DNA of 64,000 nucleotides from JAZKHE01 sp040385525 (GCA_040385525.1 JAZKHE010000002.1:992001-1056000), one strand, 5' to 3'; counted from the first letter of the stretch, positions 45,148-55,393 are shown. A program made the numbers and translations. The notes: generated by a model not told the origin, from the sequence alone.

Positions 45148-45549
45148 ATGAAAAAAATCTACTCTCTATTTGTTGTTTTGTTTTTTTTAAGTGTTAATGG
45201 TTATAGTCAAACTACTGCTGAAAAAAAAACCGTAAGTGCTCAAGAAATTTACAACTCTAATATACTTGTTAATGCTAGTACTATTGAGTTAAGAGATGAG
45301 ATGCTAGTAAAGGTTTCTGATTTATATCTTGAAAAAAACCAAGCAGATTTAGAAAAATTCTTTTCAACTGTTAAAGGTTTAAGTTTGGTAGGCATTTGCC
45401 CATCTTTAAGTATTTTAAAGATAAAAATTGATGAAAATGTTTACTCAAATTTAACTGATGTTGAGCATAAAATTACGGATAGAAAAATTGTTACTCAAGT
45501 GGAGTTTAGAAAAGGATCTTTCTCTGATTTAGATAATGTTTGTAAATAA
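45148..45549 (+). CDS. Small secreted protein, function unknown
   Basis: A 133-aa protein with signal peptide ending GYSQ. The mature domain has two cysteines (LVGICPSL and DNVCK) and alternating charged strands (SILKIKIDENVYSNL). Its leader (MKKIYSLFVVLFF) is nearly the same as that of the giant protein 53 bases downstream (MKKIYSLFLFTVF), suggesting linked origin or common regulation. No family recognised. Confidence 0.65.
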   Translation: MKKIYSLFVVLFFLSVNGYSQTTAEKKTVSAQEIYNSNILVNASTIELRDEMLVKVSDLYLEKNQADLEKFFSTVKGLSLVGICPSLSILKIKIDENVYSNLTDVEHKITDRKIVTQVEFRKGSFSDLDNVCK

Positions 45550-45602
45550 ATTGAATTTAGAATTACTGTTTTTAAATATAAGCCACCTCAAATAGCCACA
45601 CA

Positions 45603-48600
45603 ATGAAAAAAATCTACTCATTATTTTTGTTTACTGTATTTTCGCTTTTAGTTTATACTAAAGCATCTGCTCAAACTGTAGTTGTTACCTACACAGCCGA
45701 CGCTACTTGGACTTGTCCAGTTGGTGTTACGAGTATAACTGTTGAGTGTTGGGGAGCAGGTGGTGGTGGTGGTGGTGCAAAAAAGCGTGCTGATAAATTT
45801 GGTACTGGTGGTGGTGGTGGTGCTTATGCGCGTTCTACTGTTGTTGTTGTGCCTGGCAATAATTACGCAGTAGTTGTTGGTACCGGTGGTGCACAAGGTA
45901 CTGGTACTGCAAATGCTGGCAACGGTGGCTCTTCAACTTTTAATGCTACTTCTGTAGTTGCAGCAGGTGGTGGTGGTGGCTTAAGTGCTACTGATAATTC
46001 AACAAATCCTTCTACGGCGGGTGCTGGGGGTACTGTTGCTGCTTCTACAGGTACGGTTGAATTTGCTGGCGGTAATGGTGCGGTTGGTGCTATTGGTGCT
46101 GCTGGTGGAGGTGGTGGAGGTGCAGGAACAACTGCTGTTGGTGCTGCAGCTGCTGGTTCTACTGCTGGAGCGGGTGGCACTTTATTAGGAGGTGCTGGTG
46201 GTAATGGTTCTACAGTAGCTACTGGGCCAGGTGCTACTGCCTCTGTTTATGGTGGTGCTGGTGGTGGTGCTACTGATAATAATACTGGTGCTAAAAGAGG
46301 TGGTACTGGTGCTTCGGGCTTAGTTAGAATAACTTATTCTACAACTCCTCCAAACGATAATTGTTCGGGCGCTATTGGTTTAACTCACCAAGGTGAGGGC
46401 TCTTGTACGCCTTTGGCAGTTTCTTTAACTGGTTCTACATCTTCCATGGCTGATGCTGGTTGTGGTGCTTCTGCTACCGACGATTTATGGTATAAATTTA
46501 CGGCTACCGCAACGCGTTGTCGTATTTCTGTTACAACTGCGGGTAAAGTAGTAGAGTTATTTACTGGTGCTACTTGTGCTACCGGTGCAACTGTTTCTTT
46601 AGGTTGTTCTTCTGCTTTAGATAACGATTTTACAGGTTTAACAATAGGAACTGAATACTTTTTTAGAATATATAGTTCTTCTGGCAGCGATGCCTTAAAT
46701 GTGTGTGTTACTACACAACCTGGCCCCCCTGTTAATGATGATTGTGCTGGAGCAATTGCTTTAACAGCATCTAGTATTTGTAATTATGTACAATATACTA
46801 ATGCTTTAGCTACTGCTTCAACTGCACCAGATCCAGCTTGTAATTATACAACTGGTACTGGTAGTGGTGTAAATGATGTTTGGTTTTCAGTAGTTGTTCC
46901 TGCTAATGGAACTATTACAATAGATACACAAGAAGGTGTTTTAACAGATGCAGACATTGCTTTATATACAGGCACATGTGGTACTTTAGCTTATGTTGAT
47001 TGTGATAATCAAGCTAGTGCTAATGGTGCAATGGGTTTAATTACTCGTGCAGGTTTAACACCCGGTACAACTGTTTATATTCGCGTTTGGGATAGAGGTC
47101 ATGATGCAGAAGGTACCTTTGGTATTTGTGTTACAACACCAGGTGGTTGTACTTTTAGTGGTACACAAACCACCGATTTAGGTGCTAATACAGGTGAGTG
47201 TTTTGTTTCTTGTCCTTCAACCCTTACATTACGCGATCCAGGTGGAGCTGCTAACTATGCAAATAGTTTAAACGTTACGCAAACTTTTACAAACGCAACA
47301 GGTGGTCCCTTGCAAATATCTTTTTCTGCTTTTGCTACGGAGTCTTGTTGCGATAAATTATATATTTATGATGGTAATAGCACTGCTGCCCCGCAATGGG
47401 TTGGTAGTCCTTGGGGTGGCACAACAGCTCCTCCTACATTAATTTCATCTGGAGCTTCTATAACTATCCGCTTTACATCTGATGGTAGTATAAATAATAC
47501 AGGTTTTGTATCTGCTATTACTTGCTTACCTGCTTGTACGGGTACTCCTGGAGCAGGTAATGCAATTGCAAATCCAACAAGTGTTTGCGCTGGAGCTTCT
47601 TCTTTGCTGCAGGTAACTTCTGGTATTGCTCTAGCTAGCGGATACACTTACCAATGGCAAAGTGCTCCTGCTGTTGGAGGTCCTTGGACAAATATAGCTG
47701 GAGCTACAACAGGAACTTATTTAATTACACCCGCTGCAACAGCTTTTTATAGAAGAATAACAACATGTACAGCTACAGGTAATTCTAACTTAGCAACCCC
47801 TCCAGGTACAGTTCAAGTTACTGTTACTGGTTTAACAGCGGCTTGTTACTGTGCTTCTGGGCAAACATCTAGTGGCGATATGGAGATAACTCAAGTAATA
47901 TTGCCTCATACTGGTGGTGCGGCTGCAACTAATAGAGTTACTGCATATAACGGAGTTACTTTAGGTCATAATGATCCTGCGTTTACTGGTGCTACAACAC
48001 CTAATTTAATGCAAAGTTCTACAGTTACTCTAACGGTTGGTGTTACTCAAGGCGATTTTTCTTACTCATTCCAAGTTTGGGCGTATTTCGATTGGAATCA
48101 AAATGGTTCGTTTACCGATCCAGGTGAGTATTTCCAAGTAAAACCTTATGGAACTTCAACTGCAGTAATTCAAACAAATTATACATTTCCTGTTACTGTA
48201 CCAAGTACTGCCCTTTTGGGTAATACACAAATGCGTATTATAGCTGTAGAGTCATCTACCAATCCTTGGAATCCTTGTGGTACTTTTACTTGGGGTGAAA
48301 AAGAAGATTACAGAATTAATATTACTGCAATGCCAGCTTGTGCTGGTGTAATTGATGCTGGTGCAACGGTTGTAACGCCTACGTCATCTTGTAATACAGC
48401 GCCTGTATCGCCAAGTATGTCATTAGTTGGTAATACTGCCGCATCGGGTATTACCTACCAATGGCAAAGCGCTGCTTTCGCTGCAGGGCCATACACTAAT
48501 ATAAATGGTGCAATTGCACCAACACATACGCTAACAAACACTATAAGTAACGATACCTATTTTAGATGTACTTTAGTTTGTACAAACGGAGGTAGTACAG

Positions 48601-51344
48601 ATTTATCAACACCAGCTAATGTAACCTTCTTTAGTGGTCCTGCAAACGATTTGCCTTGTAACGCAACCTTACTAACTATGGGTTCTTATATGCCTGGTGA
48701 TAATTATTGTGCAGGTTCAGCTAGTGAGCCAGCTGCAATAGGATGTTGGACAACAGGTGTTTTAAATACGGTTTGGTATAGATTTGTAGCTACATCTACT
48801 TCTGCAAAAATTAAAACGTACGGTGGTACATTGGTGGCAACCCAAATAAATCTTTATACTGGTGCTTGTGCTGGTTTAACAGTAGTTACAGGTGGTTGTC
48901 AAGAAGATTTTACATCTTGTAGTATTTCTCAACAATTAAATGAGTTAACAGTAACAGGGTTAACAAACGGACAAACTTACTACATACGTGTAGATGGTGA
49001 TAATGATGATTTCGGAACTTTTACTATATTAGTATTAGATGGAGCAACTCCATTCCCTACTTCACCAGGTCAAGATTGTCTTTTAGCTAATCCAGTTTGT
49101 GCTATGACTCAAACTATATCCGATCCTGGTTTTCAAGGTACAGGTGCTGTTTGTGAGTTTACAGGTATAAATAACTGTACAAGTGGAGAAAGAGGTTCTG
49201 GTTATTATGAAATAAACATTAATAATTCTGGTGCAAATGGTAATAACCTAGAATTTACAATTACACCAAATGATGGATCAACCGATTACGATTTCTTGTT
49301 ATATGGTCCAAATCCAAATTGTTCAAATTTAGAAACTGATGTTCCTATTAGATGTAACTTTAGTGGTATTGGTACTACAGGTTTAAGAGGTGCTACAGAC
49401 TTTAATCCAGATGCTGCATTTATGGCGCGTTTACCAGTATCAAATGGTCAACGTTATATTTTAGTAATACAAAACTTTACTAACAGTACATCTGGTTTTA
49501 CCATTGATTATGCTGGCCCAATAAATGCAACACCTCCAGTTGGAGCTAGTTTAAATTGGACAGGTGGAGTAGGTAAAGATTGGACAAACACTACTAACTG
49601 GGGTGGTTGTAATATTCCAGATTGCACAAGAGATGCGGTAATTCCTGTATTTGCTAATCAACCACAAGTAACAGCGGCCATGGGTACAGTTACAGTTAAA
49701 AATTTAACTATTAACAGTGGTGCAACATTAACATTAGCAGCAGGAGCTACTTTAAGAGTTTGCGGTAGTTTATACAATAACGGAACAATTGTAGCTAGTC
49801 CAACATCAACCATTTTGTTTAGTGATGATGTTACAACACATACATTATCTGGTAATTTTGTTGGAACAAGTAAATTGGGTAATTTAACAATTACTGATGC
49901 TACAACTGGCGATGTTAATAATTGTAAGGTTTTAGCCGCATCAAATGTAGAAGTAGGTGGTAATTTTACAACAAGCAATGTAAAAAGTATTTTTGACGCA
50001 AATGGAAAAACAATAACTGTAGGAGGGCATTTTGCTAACTCAACTGCGGGTACTACTTATTTAAATGCTAATCAAGCAACAAGTCATTTAATATTTAATG
50101 GTACTGCTGCGCAAAATTATACCGCTGGTGGAATTTTAACGCATAATAATGTTACTATGAATCATACTGGTACAGGTGTAACATTGGTAGGTAACCGATT
50201 AGAATTAGGTACTGCTGGTATTTTAACTTTAAACACAGGTAGAATTATTACTGGTGCGCAAGAAGTTAGAGTATTAAACACTGCTGCTGCTGCTGTAACT
50301 GCTGGAAATACAGCTAGCTTTGTGCAAGGTAATTTAAGAAGATCTTTACCAGCATCAAGTACAGGTTCTTATAATTTCCCTGTAGGTGGAGCAACAAAAG
50401 CCTACCAATTAGCTAATTTAGACTTTACAAGTACATCTACTATAAATAATTTATTGGCTTTCTTTACTGAAACTGGGGTAGCTAGTCCTGCAGCTGTTGA
50501 ATGTGCTTGGGATTACAATATAGCTTGTTTAGATAATGGTTTTTGGACAATAAATGCATTTAGCGATTTAACGCCAACTGCAATAGGTGCAACGGCTTTA
50601 GGTTCTTACACTACAACATTGTATCCAACTAACTACACAAATGGTGCTGCAAGTTCTCAGTTTACTGTTTACAAACGTACTTCTGGCACATGGGCATTTA
50701 ACGGAACATGTTCTAACAACGCTAGTGCAGCTGCTGTAATTAGAGCTGGTATGAATGGTTTTTCTGATTACACGGTAGCACAATCTGCTACTCCGTTAGC
50801 AGTTAAATTGTTAAACTTTACGGGTAAAGCAATCGGTATGCAAAATCATTTAGAATGGAATACTTCTGCAGAATTAAATAGCGATTACTTTATGTTGCAA
50901 CGTTCTAAAGATGGATTAACTTTTGAAGATTTAACAAAAGTGAAAGCTCAAGGTAAATCAAGTAACGTAGTTAATTACGAAGAAATTGACAGAGAGCCAT
51001 TTGAAACAACTTATTACAGATTGAAACTAGTTGATACTAATGGTGATTTCTATACGTCAAAAATGGTGATTTTAACTTTACCAGTTATTAAGTTTGATGT
51101 TGGTATTCGTCCAAATCCTGCAATTAATAATATTGTAGTTGATGTGTTTGCGTCAAATAATACAGATGCAGAAATTCAAATAATGGATATGGTTGGTAAA
51201 ATTGTTTTAACAAAAACTACAACATTAGAAGCGGGTAATAATTCAATTGAAAATGATTTAGGTGATTTATCAAGAGGTTCTTACTTTATAAAAGTAACTT
51301 CAGCAAAAGGAGTGCTTTACAATGGTAAATTTGTAAAACAATAA
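45603..51344 (+). CDS. Giant multidomain T9SS-exported surface protein
   Basis: A 1913-aa protein. Signal peptide ends ASAQ. Residues about 35-245 form a Gly-rich domain (WTCPVGVTSITVECWGAG, then GGGGG runs). About 250-510: two PPC-like modules starting NDNC/NDDC. About 533-643: CUB-like (LTLRDPGG, CCDKLYIYDG). 650-760: Ig-like (YTYQWQSAP). 821-905: GEVED domain (YFDWNQNGSFTDPGEY). A second Ig-like and PPC-like set follows. From about 1320: WTGGVGKDWTNTTNWGG and a beta-helix-like region. The last 85 residues are a type-A sorting domain (GIRPNPAINNIVVD, LSRGSYFIKV). Probably a surface or matrix adhesin secreted by T9SS. Confidence 0.88.
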   Translation: MKKIYSLFLFTVFSLLVYTKASAQTVVVTYTADATWTCPVGVTSITVECWGAGGGGGGAKKRADKFGTGGGGGAYARSTVVVVPGNNYAVVVGTGGAQGTGTANAGNGGSSTFNATSVVAAGGGGGLSATDNSTNPSTAGAGGTVAASTGTVEFAGGNGAVGAIGAAGGGGGGAGTTAVGAAAAGSTAGAGGTLLGGAGGNGSTVATGPGATASVYGGAGGGATDNNTGAKRGGTGASGLVRITYSTTPPNDNCSGAIGLTHQGEGSCTPLAVSLTGSTSSMADAGCGASATDDLWYKFTATATRCRISVTTAGKVVELFTGATCATGATVSLGCSSALDNDFTGLTIGTEYFFRIYSSSGSDALNVCVTTQPGPPVNDDCAGAIALTASSICNYVQYTNALATASTAPDPACNYTTGTGSGVNDVWFSVVVPANGTITIDTQEGVLTDADIALYTGTCGTLAYVDCDNQASANGAMGLITRAGLTPGTTVYIRVWDRGHDAEGTFGICVTTPGGCTFSGTQTTDLGANTGECFVSCPSTLTLRDPGGAANYANSLNVTQTFTNATGGPLQISFSAFATESCCDKLYIYDGNSTAAPQWVGSPWGGTTAPPTLISSGASITIRFTSDGSINNTGFVSAITCLPACTGTPGAGNAIANPTSVCAGASSLLQVTSGIALASGYTYQWQSAPAVGGPWTNIAGATTGTYLITPAATAFYRRITTCTATGNSNLATPPGTVQVTVTGLTAACYCASGQTSSGDMEITQVILPHTGGAAATNRVTAYNGVTLGHNDPAFTGATTPNLMQSSTVTLTVGVTQGDFSYSFQVWAYFDWNQNGSFTDPGEYFQVKPYGTSTAVIQTNYTFPVTVPSTALLGNTQMRIIAVESSTNPWNPCGTFTWGEKEDYRINITAMPACAGVIDAGATVVTPTSSCNTAPVSPSMSLVGNTAASGITYQWQSAAFAAGPYTNINGAIAPTHTLTNTISNDTYFRCTLVCTNGGSTDLSTPANVTFFSGPANDLPCNATLLTMGSYMPGDNYCAGSASEPAAIGCWTTGVLNTVWYRFVATSTSAKIKTYGGTLVATQINLYTGACAGLTVVTGGCQEDFTSCSISQQLNELTVTGLTNGQTYYIRVDGDNDDFGTFTILVLDGATPFPTSPGQDCLLANPVCAMTQTISDPGFQGTGAVCEFTGINNCTSGERGSGYYEININNSGANGNNLEFTITPNDGSTDYDFLLYGPNPNCSNLETDVPIRCNFSGIGTTGLRGATDFNPDAAFMARLPVSNGQRYILVIQNFTNSTSGFTIDYAGPINATPPVGASLNWTGGVGKDWTNTTNWGGCNIPDCTRDAVIPVFANQPQVTAAMGTVTVKNLTINSGATLTLAAGATLRVCGSLYNNGTIVASPTSTILFSDDVTTHTLSGNFVGTSKLGNLTITDATTGDVNNCKVLAASNVEVGGNFTTSNVKSIFDANGKTITVGGHFANSTAGTTYLNANQATSHLIFNGTAAQNYTAGGILTHNNVTMNHTGTGVTLVGNRLELGTAGILTLNTGRIITGAQEVRVLNTAAAAVTAGNTASFVQGNLRRSLPASSTGSYNFPVGGATKAYQLANLDFTSTSTINNLLAFFTETGVASPAAVECAWDYNIACLDNGFWTINAFSDLTPTAIGATALGSYTTTLYPTNYTNGAASSQFTVYKRTSGTWAFNGTCSNNASAAAVIRAGMNGFSDYTVAQSATPLAVKLLNFTGKAIGMQNHLEWNTSAELNSDYFMLQRSKDGLTFEDLTKVKAQGKSSNVVNYEEIDREPFETTYYRLKLVDTNGDFYTSKMVILTLPVIKFDVGIRPNPAINNIVVDVFASNNTDAEIQIMDMVGKIVLTKTTTLEAGNNSIENDLGDLSRGSYFIKVTSAKGVLYNGKFVKQ

Positions 51345-51362
51345 GACTAAATAGAATAAATT

Positions 51363-51400
51363 AAAAAGTCCCGTCCCGATAGCTATCGGGATGGGACTTT
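51363..51400. terminator. Strong bidirectional terminator
   Basis: A 19-base stem pairing 51363-51381 with 51382-51400 (GTCCCGTCCCGATAG centre), one wobble and T-runs on both sides, between convergent genes. Confidence 0.92.
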
Positions 51401-51421
51401 TTTTATGCTTATATTTTTTTA

Positions 51422-54256
51422 CTAAAGCTTTTCTGCTAGGTACTTTGCTGTAAAACTTTCTTTACATTTTAATAAGTCTTTTGGTGTTCCGCTAAACAAT
51501 ATTTTCCCGCCTTTACTTCCACCTTCAGGGCCTAAATCTATTATATAATCAGCACATTTAATTACTTCTAAATTGTGCTCAATAACCAAAAGCGAATGTC
51601 CGTTTTCTATTAAAGCAGTAAAGGCATATAATAGTTTTTGTATATCATGAAAATGCAAACCTGTAGTAGGTTCGTCAAAAATGAAAAGTATTTTTTCTGT
51701 GCTTTGTCCTTTGGTTAAAAACGAAGCTAACTTAATACGTTGTGCTTCGCCACCACTTAAAGTACTTGATGATTGCCCTAACTGAATATAACCCAAACCA
51801 ACATTACTTAAAGGCATAAGTTTTTGAACAATCTTTTTTTCTAAGGTAGTTGGGCGTTGAGGTTCGCTAAAAAAATCAATGGCATCATCAACTGTCATGC
51901 ACAACACATCCCAAATACTTTTTTCTCTATAAACTACTTCTAAGGTTTCTGCTTTAAAACGTTTACCATGGCATACATCACATTCTAAATGAATGTCTGC
52001 CATAAATTGCATTTCAATTGTTACTTCGCCTTCTCCATCACACACTTCACATCTTCCGCCATCAACGTTAAACGAAAAGTGAGCTGTTTTATAACCTCTG
52101 GTTTTAGCTAAAGGCTGTTCTGTAAATAAATTTCTTATTTCGTCGTAGGCTTTTACATAGGTAACAGGGTTAGACCGCGATGATTTACCAATTGGATTTT
52201 GGTCAATCATCTCTACTGCCGATATTTTATCGTAGTCGCCTGTTAGCTTGTCAAAAGAACCAGTAATTTCGCCATAACCACCGTATATTTTTTTAAGTGC
52301 AGGATACAAAACACGTTTTACTAAAGTAGTTTTTCCGCTACCACTTACTCCTGTAACAACGCACAAACTATTTAATGGAAATGATACATTTTGTTTTTGT
52401 AAATTGTTTTCGTTTACACCTTCTAAATTTATAAAGTAGCGTGGTGTACGTATTTGTGTAGGCACAGGAATTTTTTCGTTTCCGTTTAAGTATTGCGCAG
52501 TAATACTTTTTTTATCTTTTTCTATTTCGCTCCAATTTCCTTGAAAAACTAGCTCTCCACCTCTTGAACCAGCCAAAGGACCAATATCAATAATTTGATC
52601 GGCAGCGCGCATTATTTCTTCGTCGTGCTCCACAACAATAACTGTGTTGCCAACATCACGTAAAGCTTTTAAAACAGTAATTAATCGTTCAGTATCTTTA
52701 GGATGCAAACCAATACTTGGTTCGTCTAACACATACATGCTACCCACCAAACTACTTCCTAGTGATGTTGCTAAATTGATACGTTGCGATTCACCACCCG
52801 AAAGTGTATTTGATAAGCGATTTAAGGTTAAGTAACCTAAACCAACATCTAATAAAAATTGTAAACGATTTGTAATTTCAAGTAACAAACGTTTGGCAAC
52901 TTCGGTATCGTGTTTATCTAATTTTAGTGTTTTAAAAACTTCTAAACTTTCTTCAATTGGCAAAAGAACAATGTCTGAAATTGAATATTCTTTAATTTTT
53001 ACGTAGTTGGCATCTTTACGCAAACGCGTGCCGTTGCAGTCAGGACAAACTGTTTTGCCTCTGTAGCGAGATAACATTACACGGTATTGTATTTTATAAC
53101 TTTGTTCTTCTAAATGTTTGAAAAAATCGTTTAAGCCCGAAAAATGTTTGTTGCCTGTCCAAACTAAATCTTGTTCTTTTTTAGTTAAATCGTAGTATGG
53201 GCGATGAACAGGGAAATCAAAATGATGTGCACTTTTAATAAATTCGTTTTTCCATTCGCCCATTACATCACCTTTCCAGCAAGCAATAGCTCCATCGTAA
53301 ACCGAAACCGATTTGTCTGGAATTACTAAATCTTTATCAATACCAATTACAGAGCCAAAGCCATCGCAGTGTTTACAAGCTCCAACAGGATTATTAAAAC
53401 TAAAAAAATGCGACGATGGTTCGGTAAAAGTCATTCCATCTAACTCAAATTTATTAGAAAACTCAACTCGCTTTTCTGCTTTTTCGTTTTCAACATAATC
53501 TACAAAACAAATTCCGTTTCCTTCGTAAAAGGCTGTTTGTGTTGAGTCTGCGGCTCTGCTTAATAATTCTTCTTTGTCTTCGTTAACAACAAAACGATCA
53601 ATTAAAATTTCGACTTCAGTTAATTTTAAATTTTTTAAACTTTTTTTATCAGTTAAAAAATCATCAATACGCTTAATTTCGTTGTTTGCTTTTATTCTCG
53701 AAAATCCTTGCTGAACAAGTAATTCTAATGTTTTTTCTAAACTTAAATTTTCTTTAGTAGGCAAGGGGCAAAGCAAAAAAACTTTACTAGTAATTTTTAA
53801 TTTTTCAATAAAATTAACTACATCACTAACCGTATTTCGTTTTACAATTTGATTAGAAATAGGAGAGTAGGTTTTTCCAATACGCGAAAAAAGTAATTTT
53901 AAATAATCGTAAATTTCGGTAGTTGTGCCAACTGTAGAACGAGGATTGCGCGAGTTTACTTTCTGTTCAATAGCAATTGCAGGCGAAATACCTTTAATAT
54001 AATCAACTTCGGGTTTATTTATTCTTCCTAAAAACTGACGCGCGTACGATGATAAACTCTCCACATAACGGCGTTGCCCCTCTGCATACAAGGTATCAAA
54101 TGCTAAAGTAGATTTTCCAGAACCAGATAAACCAGTTATTACAACTAGTTTGTTGCGCGGTATGGCTACATCAATATTTTTTAAATTGTGTAAACGAGCT
54201 CCTTTTATAAGGATATATTTTTTTGGGTCGAGCGTATTAAAATCGCTAATAATCAT
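51422..54256 (-). CDS. uvrA: Excinuclease ABC subunit A
   Basis: A 944-aa DNA damage sensor of nucleotide excision repair. Start is ATG 54256: the -7 box at 54275-54282 rules out the upstream TTG 54277 and makes ATG 54274 unlikely. Domains: ATPase I with Walker A GLSGSGKST, zinc-binding CPDCNGTRLRKD insert and CKHCDGFG, signature LSGGESQRINLA; ATPase II with GVSGSGKTT, zinc module CEVCDGEGE...CDVCHG, and LSGGEAQRIKLA. The length is normal. UvrA dimers load UvrB at lesions; uvrB is not in the window. Confidence 0.97.
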   Translation of the reverse strand: MIISDFNTLDPKKYILIKGARLHNLKNIDVAIPRNKLVVITGLSGSGKSTLAFDTLYAEGQRRYVESLSSYARQFLGRINKPEVDYIKGISPAIAIEQKVNSRNPRSTVGTTTEIYDYLKLLFSRIGKTYSPISNQIVKRNTVSDVVNFIEKLKITSKVFLLCPLPTKENLSLEKTLELLVQQGFSRIKANNEIKRIDDFLTDKKSLKNLKLTEVEILIDRFVVNEDKEELLSRAADSTQTAFYEGNGICFVDYVENEKAEKRVEFSNKFELDGMTFTEPSSHFFSFNNPVGACKHCDGFGSVIGIDKDLVIPDKSVSVYDGAIACWKGDVMGEWKNEFIKSAHHFDFPVHRPYYDLTKKEQDLVWTGNKHFSGLNDFFKHLEEQSYKIQYRVMLSRYRGKTVCPDCNGTRLRKDANYVKIKEYSISDIVLLPIEESLEVFKTLKLDKHDTEVAKRLLLEITNRLQFLLDVGLGYLTLNRLSNTLSGGESQRINLATSLGSSLVGSMYVLDEPSIGLHPKDTERLITVLKALRDVGNTVIVVEHDEEIMRAADQIIDIGPLAGSRGGELVFQGNWSEIEKDKKSITAQYLNGNEKIPVPTQIRTPRYFINLEGVNENNLQKQNVSFPLNSLCVVTGVSGSGKTTLVKRVLYPALKKIYGGYGEITGSFDKLTGDYDKISAVEMIDQNPIGKSSRSNPVTYVKAYDEIRNLFTEQPLAKTRGYKTAHFSFNVDGGRCEVCDGEGEVTIEMQFMADIHLECDVCHGKRFKAETLEVVYREKSIWDVLCMTVDDAIDFFSEPQRPTTLEKKIVQKLMPLSNVGLGYIQLGQSSSTLSGGEAQRIKLASFLTKGQSTEKILFIFDEPTTGLHFHDIQKLLYAFTALIENGHSLLVIEHNLEVIKCADYIIDLGPEGGSKGGKILFSGTPKDLLKCKESFTAKYLAEKL

Positions 54257-54274
54257 AGATGATATATAAACCAT

Positions 54275-54282
54275 CAAAGGTA
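54275..54282 (-). promoter_or_regulatory. -7 promoter box (TACCTTTG) of uvrA
   Basis: A perfect TAnnTTTG, 18 bases before ATG 54256. It overlaps the TTG at 54277. Confidence 0.65.
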
Positions 54283-54423
54283 AAATTTGTTTTTTATAAA
54301 ATTTAATTTATATTTGTGTAACGTTTTACCAAATATTAACGTTAAACAATCAAATTATTAACTAACCAATAGGAGAATCACTATAGCAAAAATCTACTTT
54401 TTTTAATTTTTATTTAATTTAAA

Positions 54424-54430
54424 AAGGAGG
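54424..54430 (+). promoter_or_regulatory. Strong Shine-Dalgarno site (AAGGAGG) of the sigma factor gene
   Basis: GGAGG at 54426-54430, 5 bases before ATG 54436. A near-ideal anti-SD complement, rare in this genome. Confidence 0.75.
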
Positions 54431-54435
54431 TAAAT

Positions 54436-55020
54436 ATGCTTAGTATTGCTCTAAACGACCAAGAGTTAGTTACTCATTACATACACGGTAATGAATCTGC
54501 TATAGAAATTTTAATAACCCGTCACAAGCGAAAAGTATTTTCGTACATCTACAATTTGGTAAAAGACAGAGATGTTGCCGAAGATTTATTTCAGGATACT
54601 TTTATAAAAGTAATTAATACCTTAAAAGGTAAAAATTATAACGAAGAAGGTAAGTTTTTACCTTGGGTAATGCGTATAGCGCACAATATTGTTATAGATT
54701 ACTTTAGAAAAGCTAAAAAAATGCAAACTACTAGTGGTGGCGACGACTGGAATATTTTTGATAGCCTAAATGTGTTTGATGATACTGTGCACGATAAAAT
54801 GGAAAAAAAACAAGTTAAAGCAGATGTGCGTAGGTTAATTGAAAAATTGCCAGACGATCAACGCGAAGTTTTAGTTATGCGTCATTACGAAGATTTAAGT
54901 TTTAAAGAAATAGCAGAGATAAGTAATATTAGCATAAATACAGCTTTAGGCAGAATGCGTTATGCTTTAATAAATTTAAGAAAACTGATAGAAGAGTATC
55001 AGTTAGTGTTGGTAGATTAA
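54436..55020 (+). CDS. ECF-type RNA polymerase sigma factor
   Basis: A 194-aa sigma-70 factor with region 2 (DVAEDLFQDTFIKVINTL, LPWVMRIAHNIVIDYFRKAKK) and region 4 (LPDDQREVLVMRHYEDLSFKEIAEISNISINTALGR). There is no region 1 or 3, so it belongs to the ECF group. No anti-sigma gene follows; instead there is a terminator and a dispersed repeat. The length is normal. A strong Shine-Dalgarno site suggests efficient translation. The regulon is unknown. Confidence 0.92.
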   Translation: MLSIALNDQELVTHYIHGNESAIEILITRHKRKVFSYIYNLVKDRDVAEDLFQDTFIKVINTLKGKNYNEEGKFLPWVMRIAHNIVIDYFRKAKKMQTTSGGDDWNIFDSLNVFDDTVHDKMEKKQVKADVRRLIEKLPDDQREVLVMRHYEDLSFKEIAEISNISINTALGRMRYALINLRKLIEEYQLVLVD

Positions 55021-55050
55021 TTGTTTTTTTTTGATTAGTTAATGTTAAGC

Positions 55051-55075
55051 AAAGCCCTAATTTTAGGGCTTTTGC
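55051..55075 (+). terminator. Rho-independent terminator after the sigma factor gene
   Basis: Stem AAAGCCCTAA/TTAGGGCTTT (55051-55060 and 55063-55072) followed by T-rich sequence. Confidence 0.8.
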
Positions 55076-55129
55076 TTTTAATAACTAATAATAACAGATT
55101 CTGTAAAAAAGGATTGACCTTTGAAAAAT

Positions 55130-55320
55130 AAAATAAGAAAATCAAATGAGGTTTTTAGCGAGGGAATTTTGTAAGTAATCAACGAGTGAGTTGAACGGGC
55201 TTTTCGCAAGGAACGAACGGCTTTGGTTACGTGAAAAAAGCGAAATGTAGATTTTCGTTTTATTTTTCAGAAGTCTTGATTTTTTGTTTCTTTTGTATCA
55301 AGACAAAAGAAAAAGAAGTT
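55130..55320. repeat. Dispersed intergenic element, copy 2
   Basis: In the 395-base gap 55021-55415. An 8-base inverted repeat (55273-55280 and 55297-55304, GTCTTGAT/ATCAAGAC) with the same T-rich loop layout as 24110-24154. A GC-richer left part contains GGGCTTTTCGCAAGGAACGA. It looks non-coding. Confidence 0.5.
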
Positions 55321-55393
55321 AGAATTAAGTGAGTTATTAGTTTTATATGGTAAACTAGAGCAGAAAGAAAAATTTATATAATTTTTTTTAGTT

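Noticed and set aside
45863..46180. Proline/alanine-rich reverse-strand frame in the Gly-rich gene
   Set aside because: Gly-rich codons read backwards give open Pro/Ala frames; the forward gene has signal peptide, domains and sorting domain.
54257..54277. Starts of uvrA at TTG 54277 or ATG 54274
   Set aside because: The TTG is in the TACCTTTG box and the ATG would be too near the transcript start. ATG 54256 keeps the conserved N-terminus.
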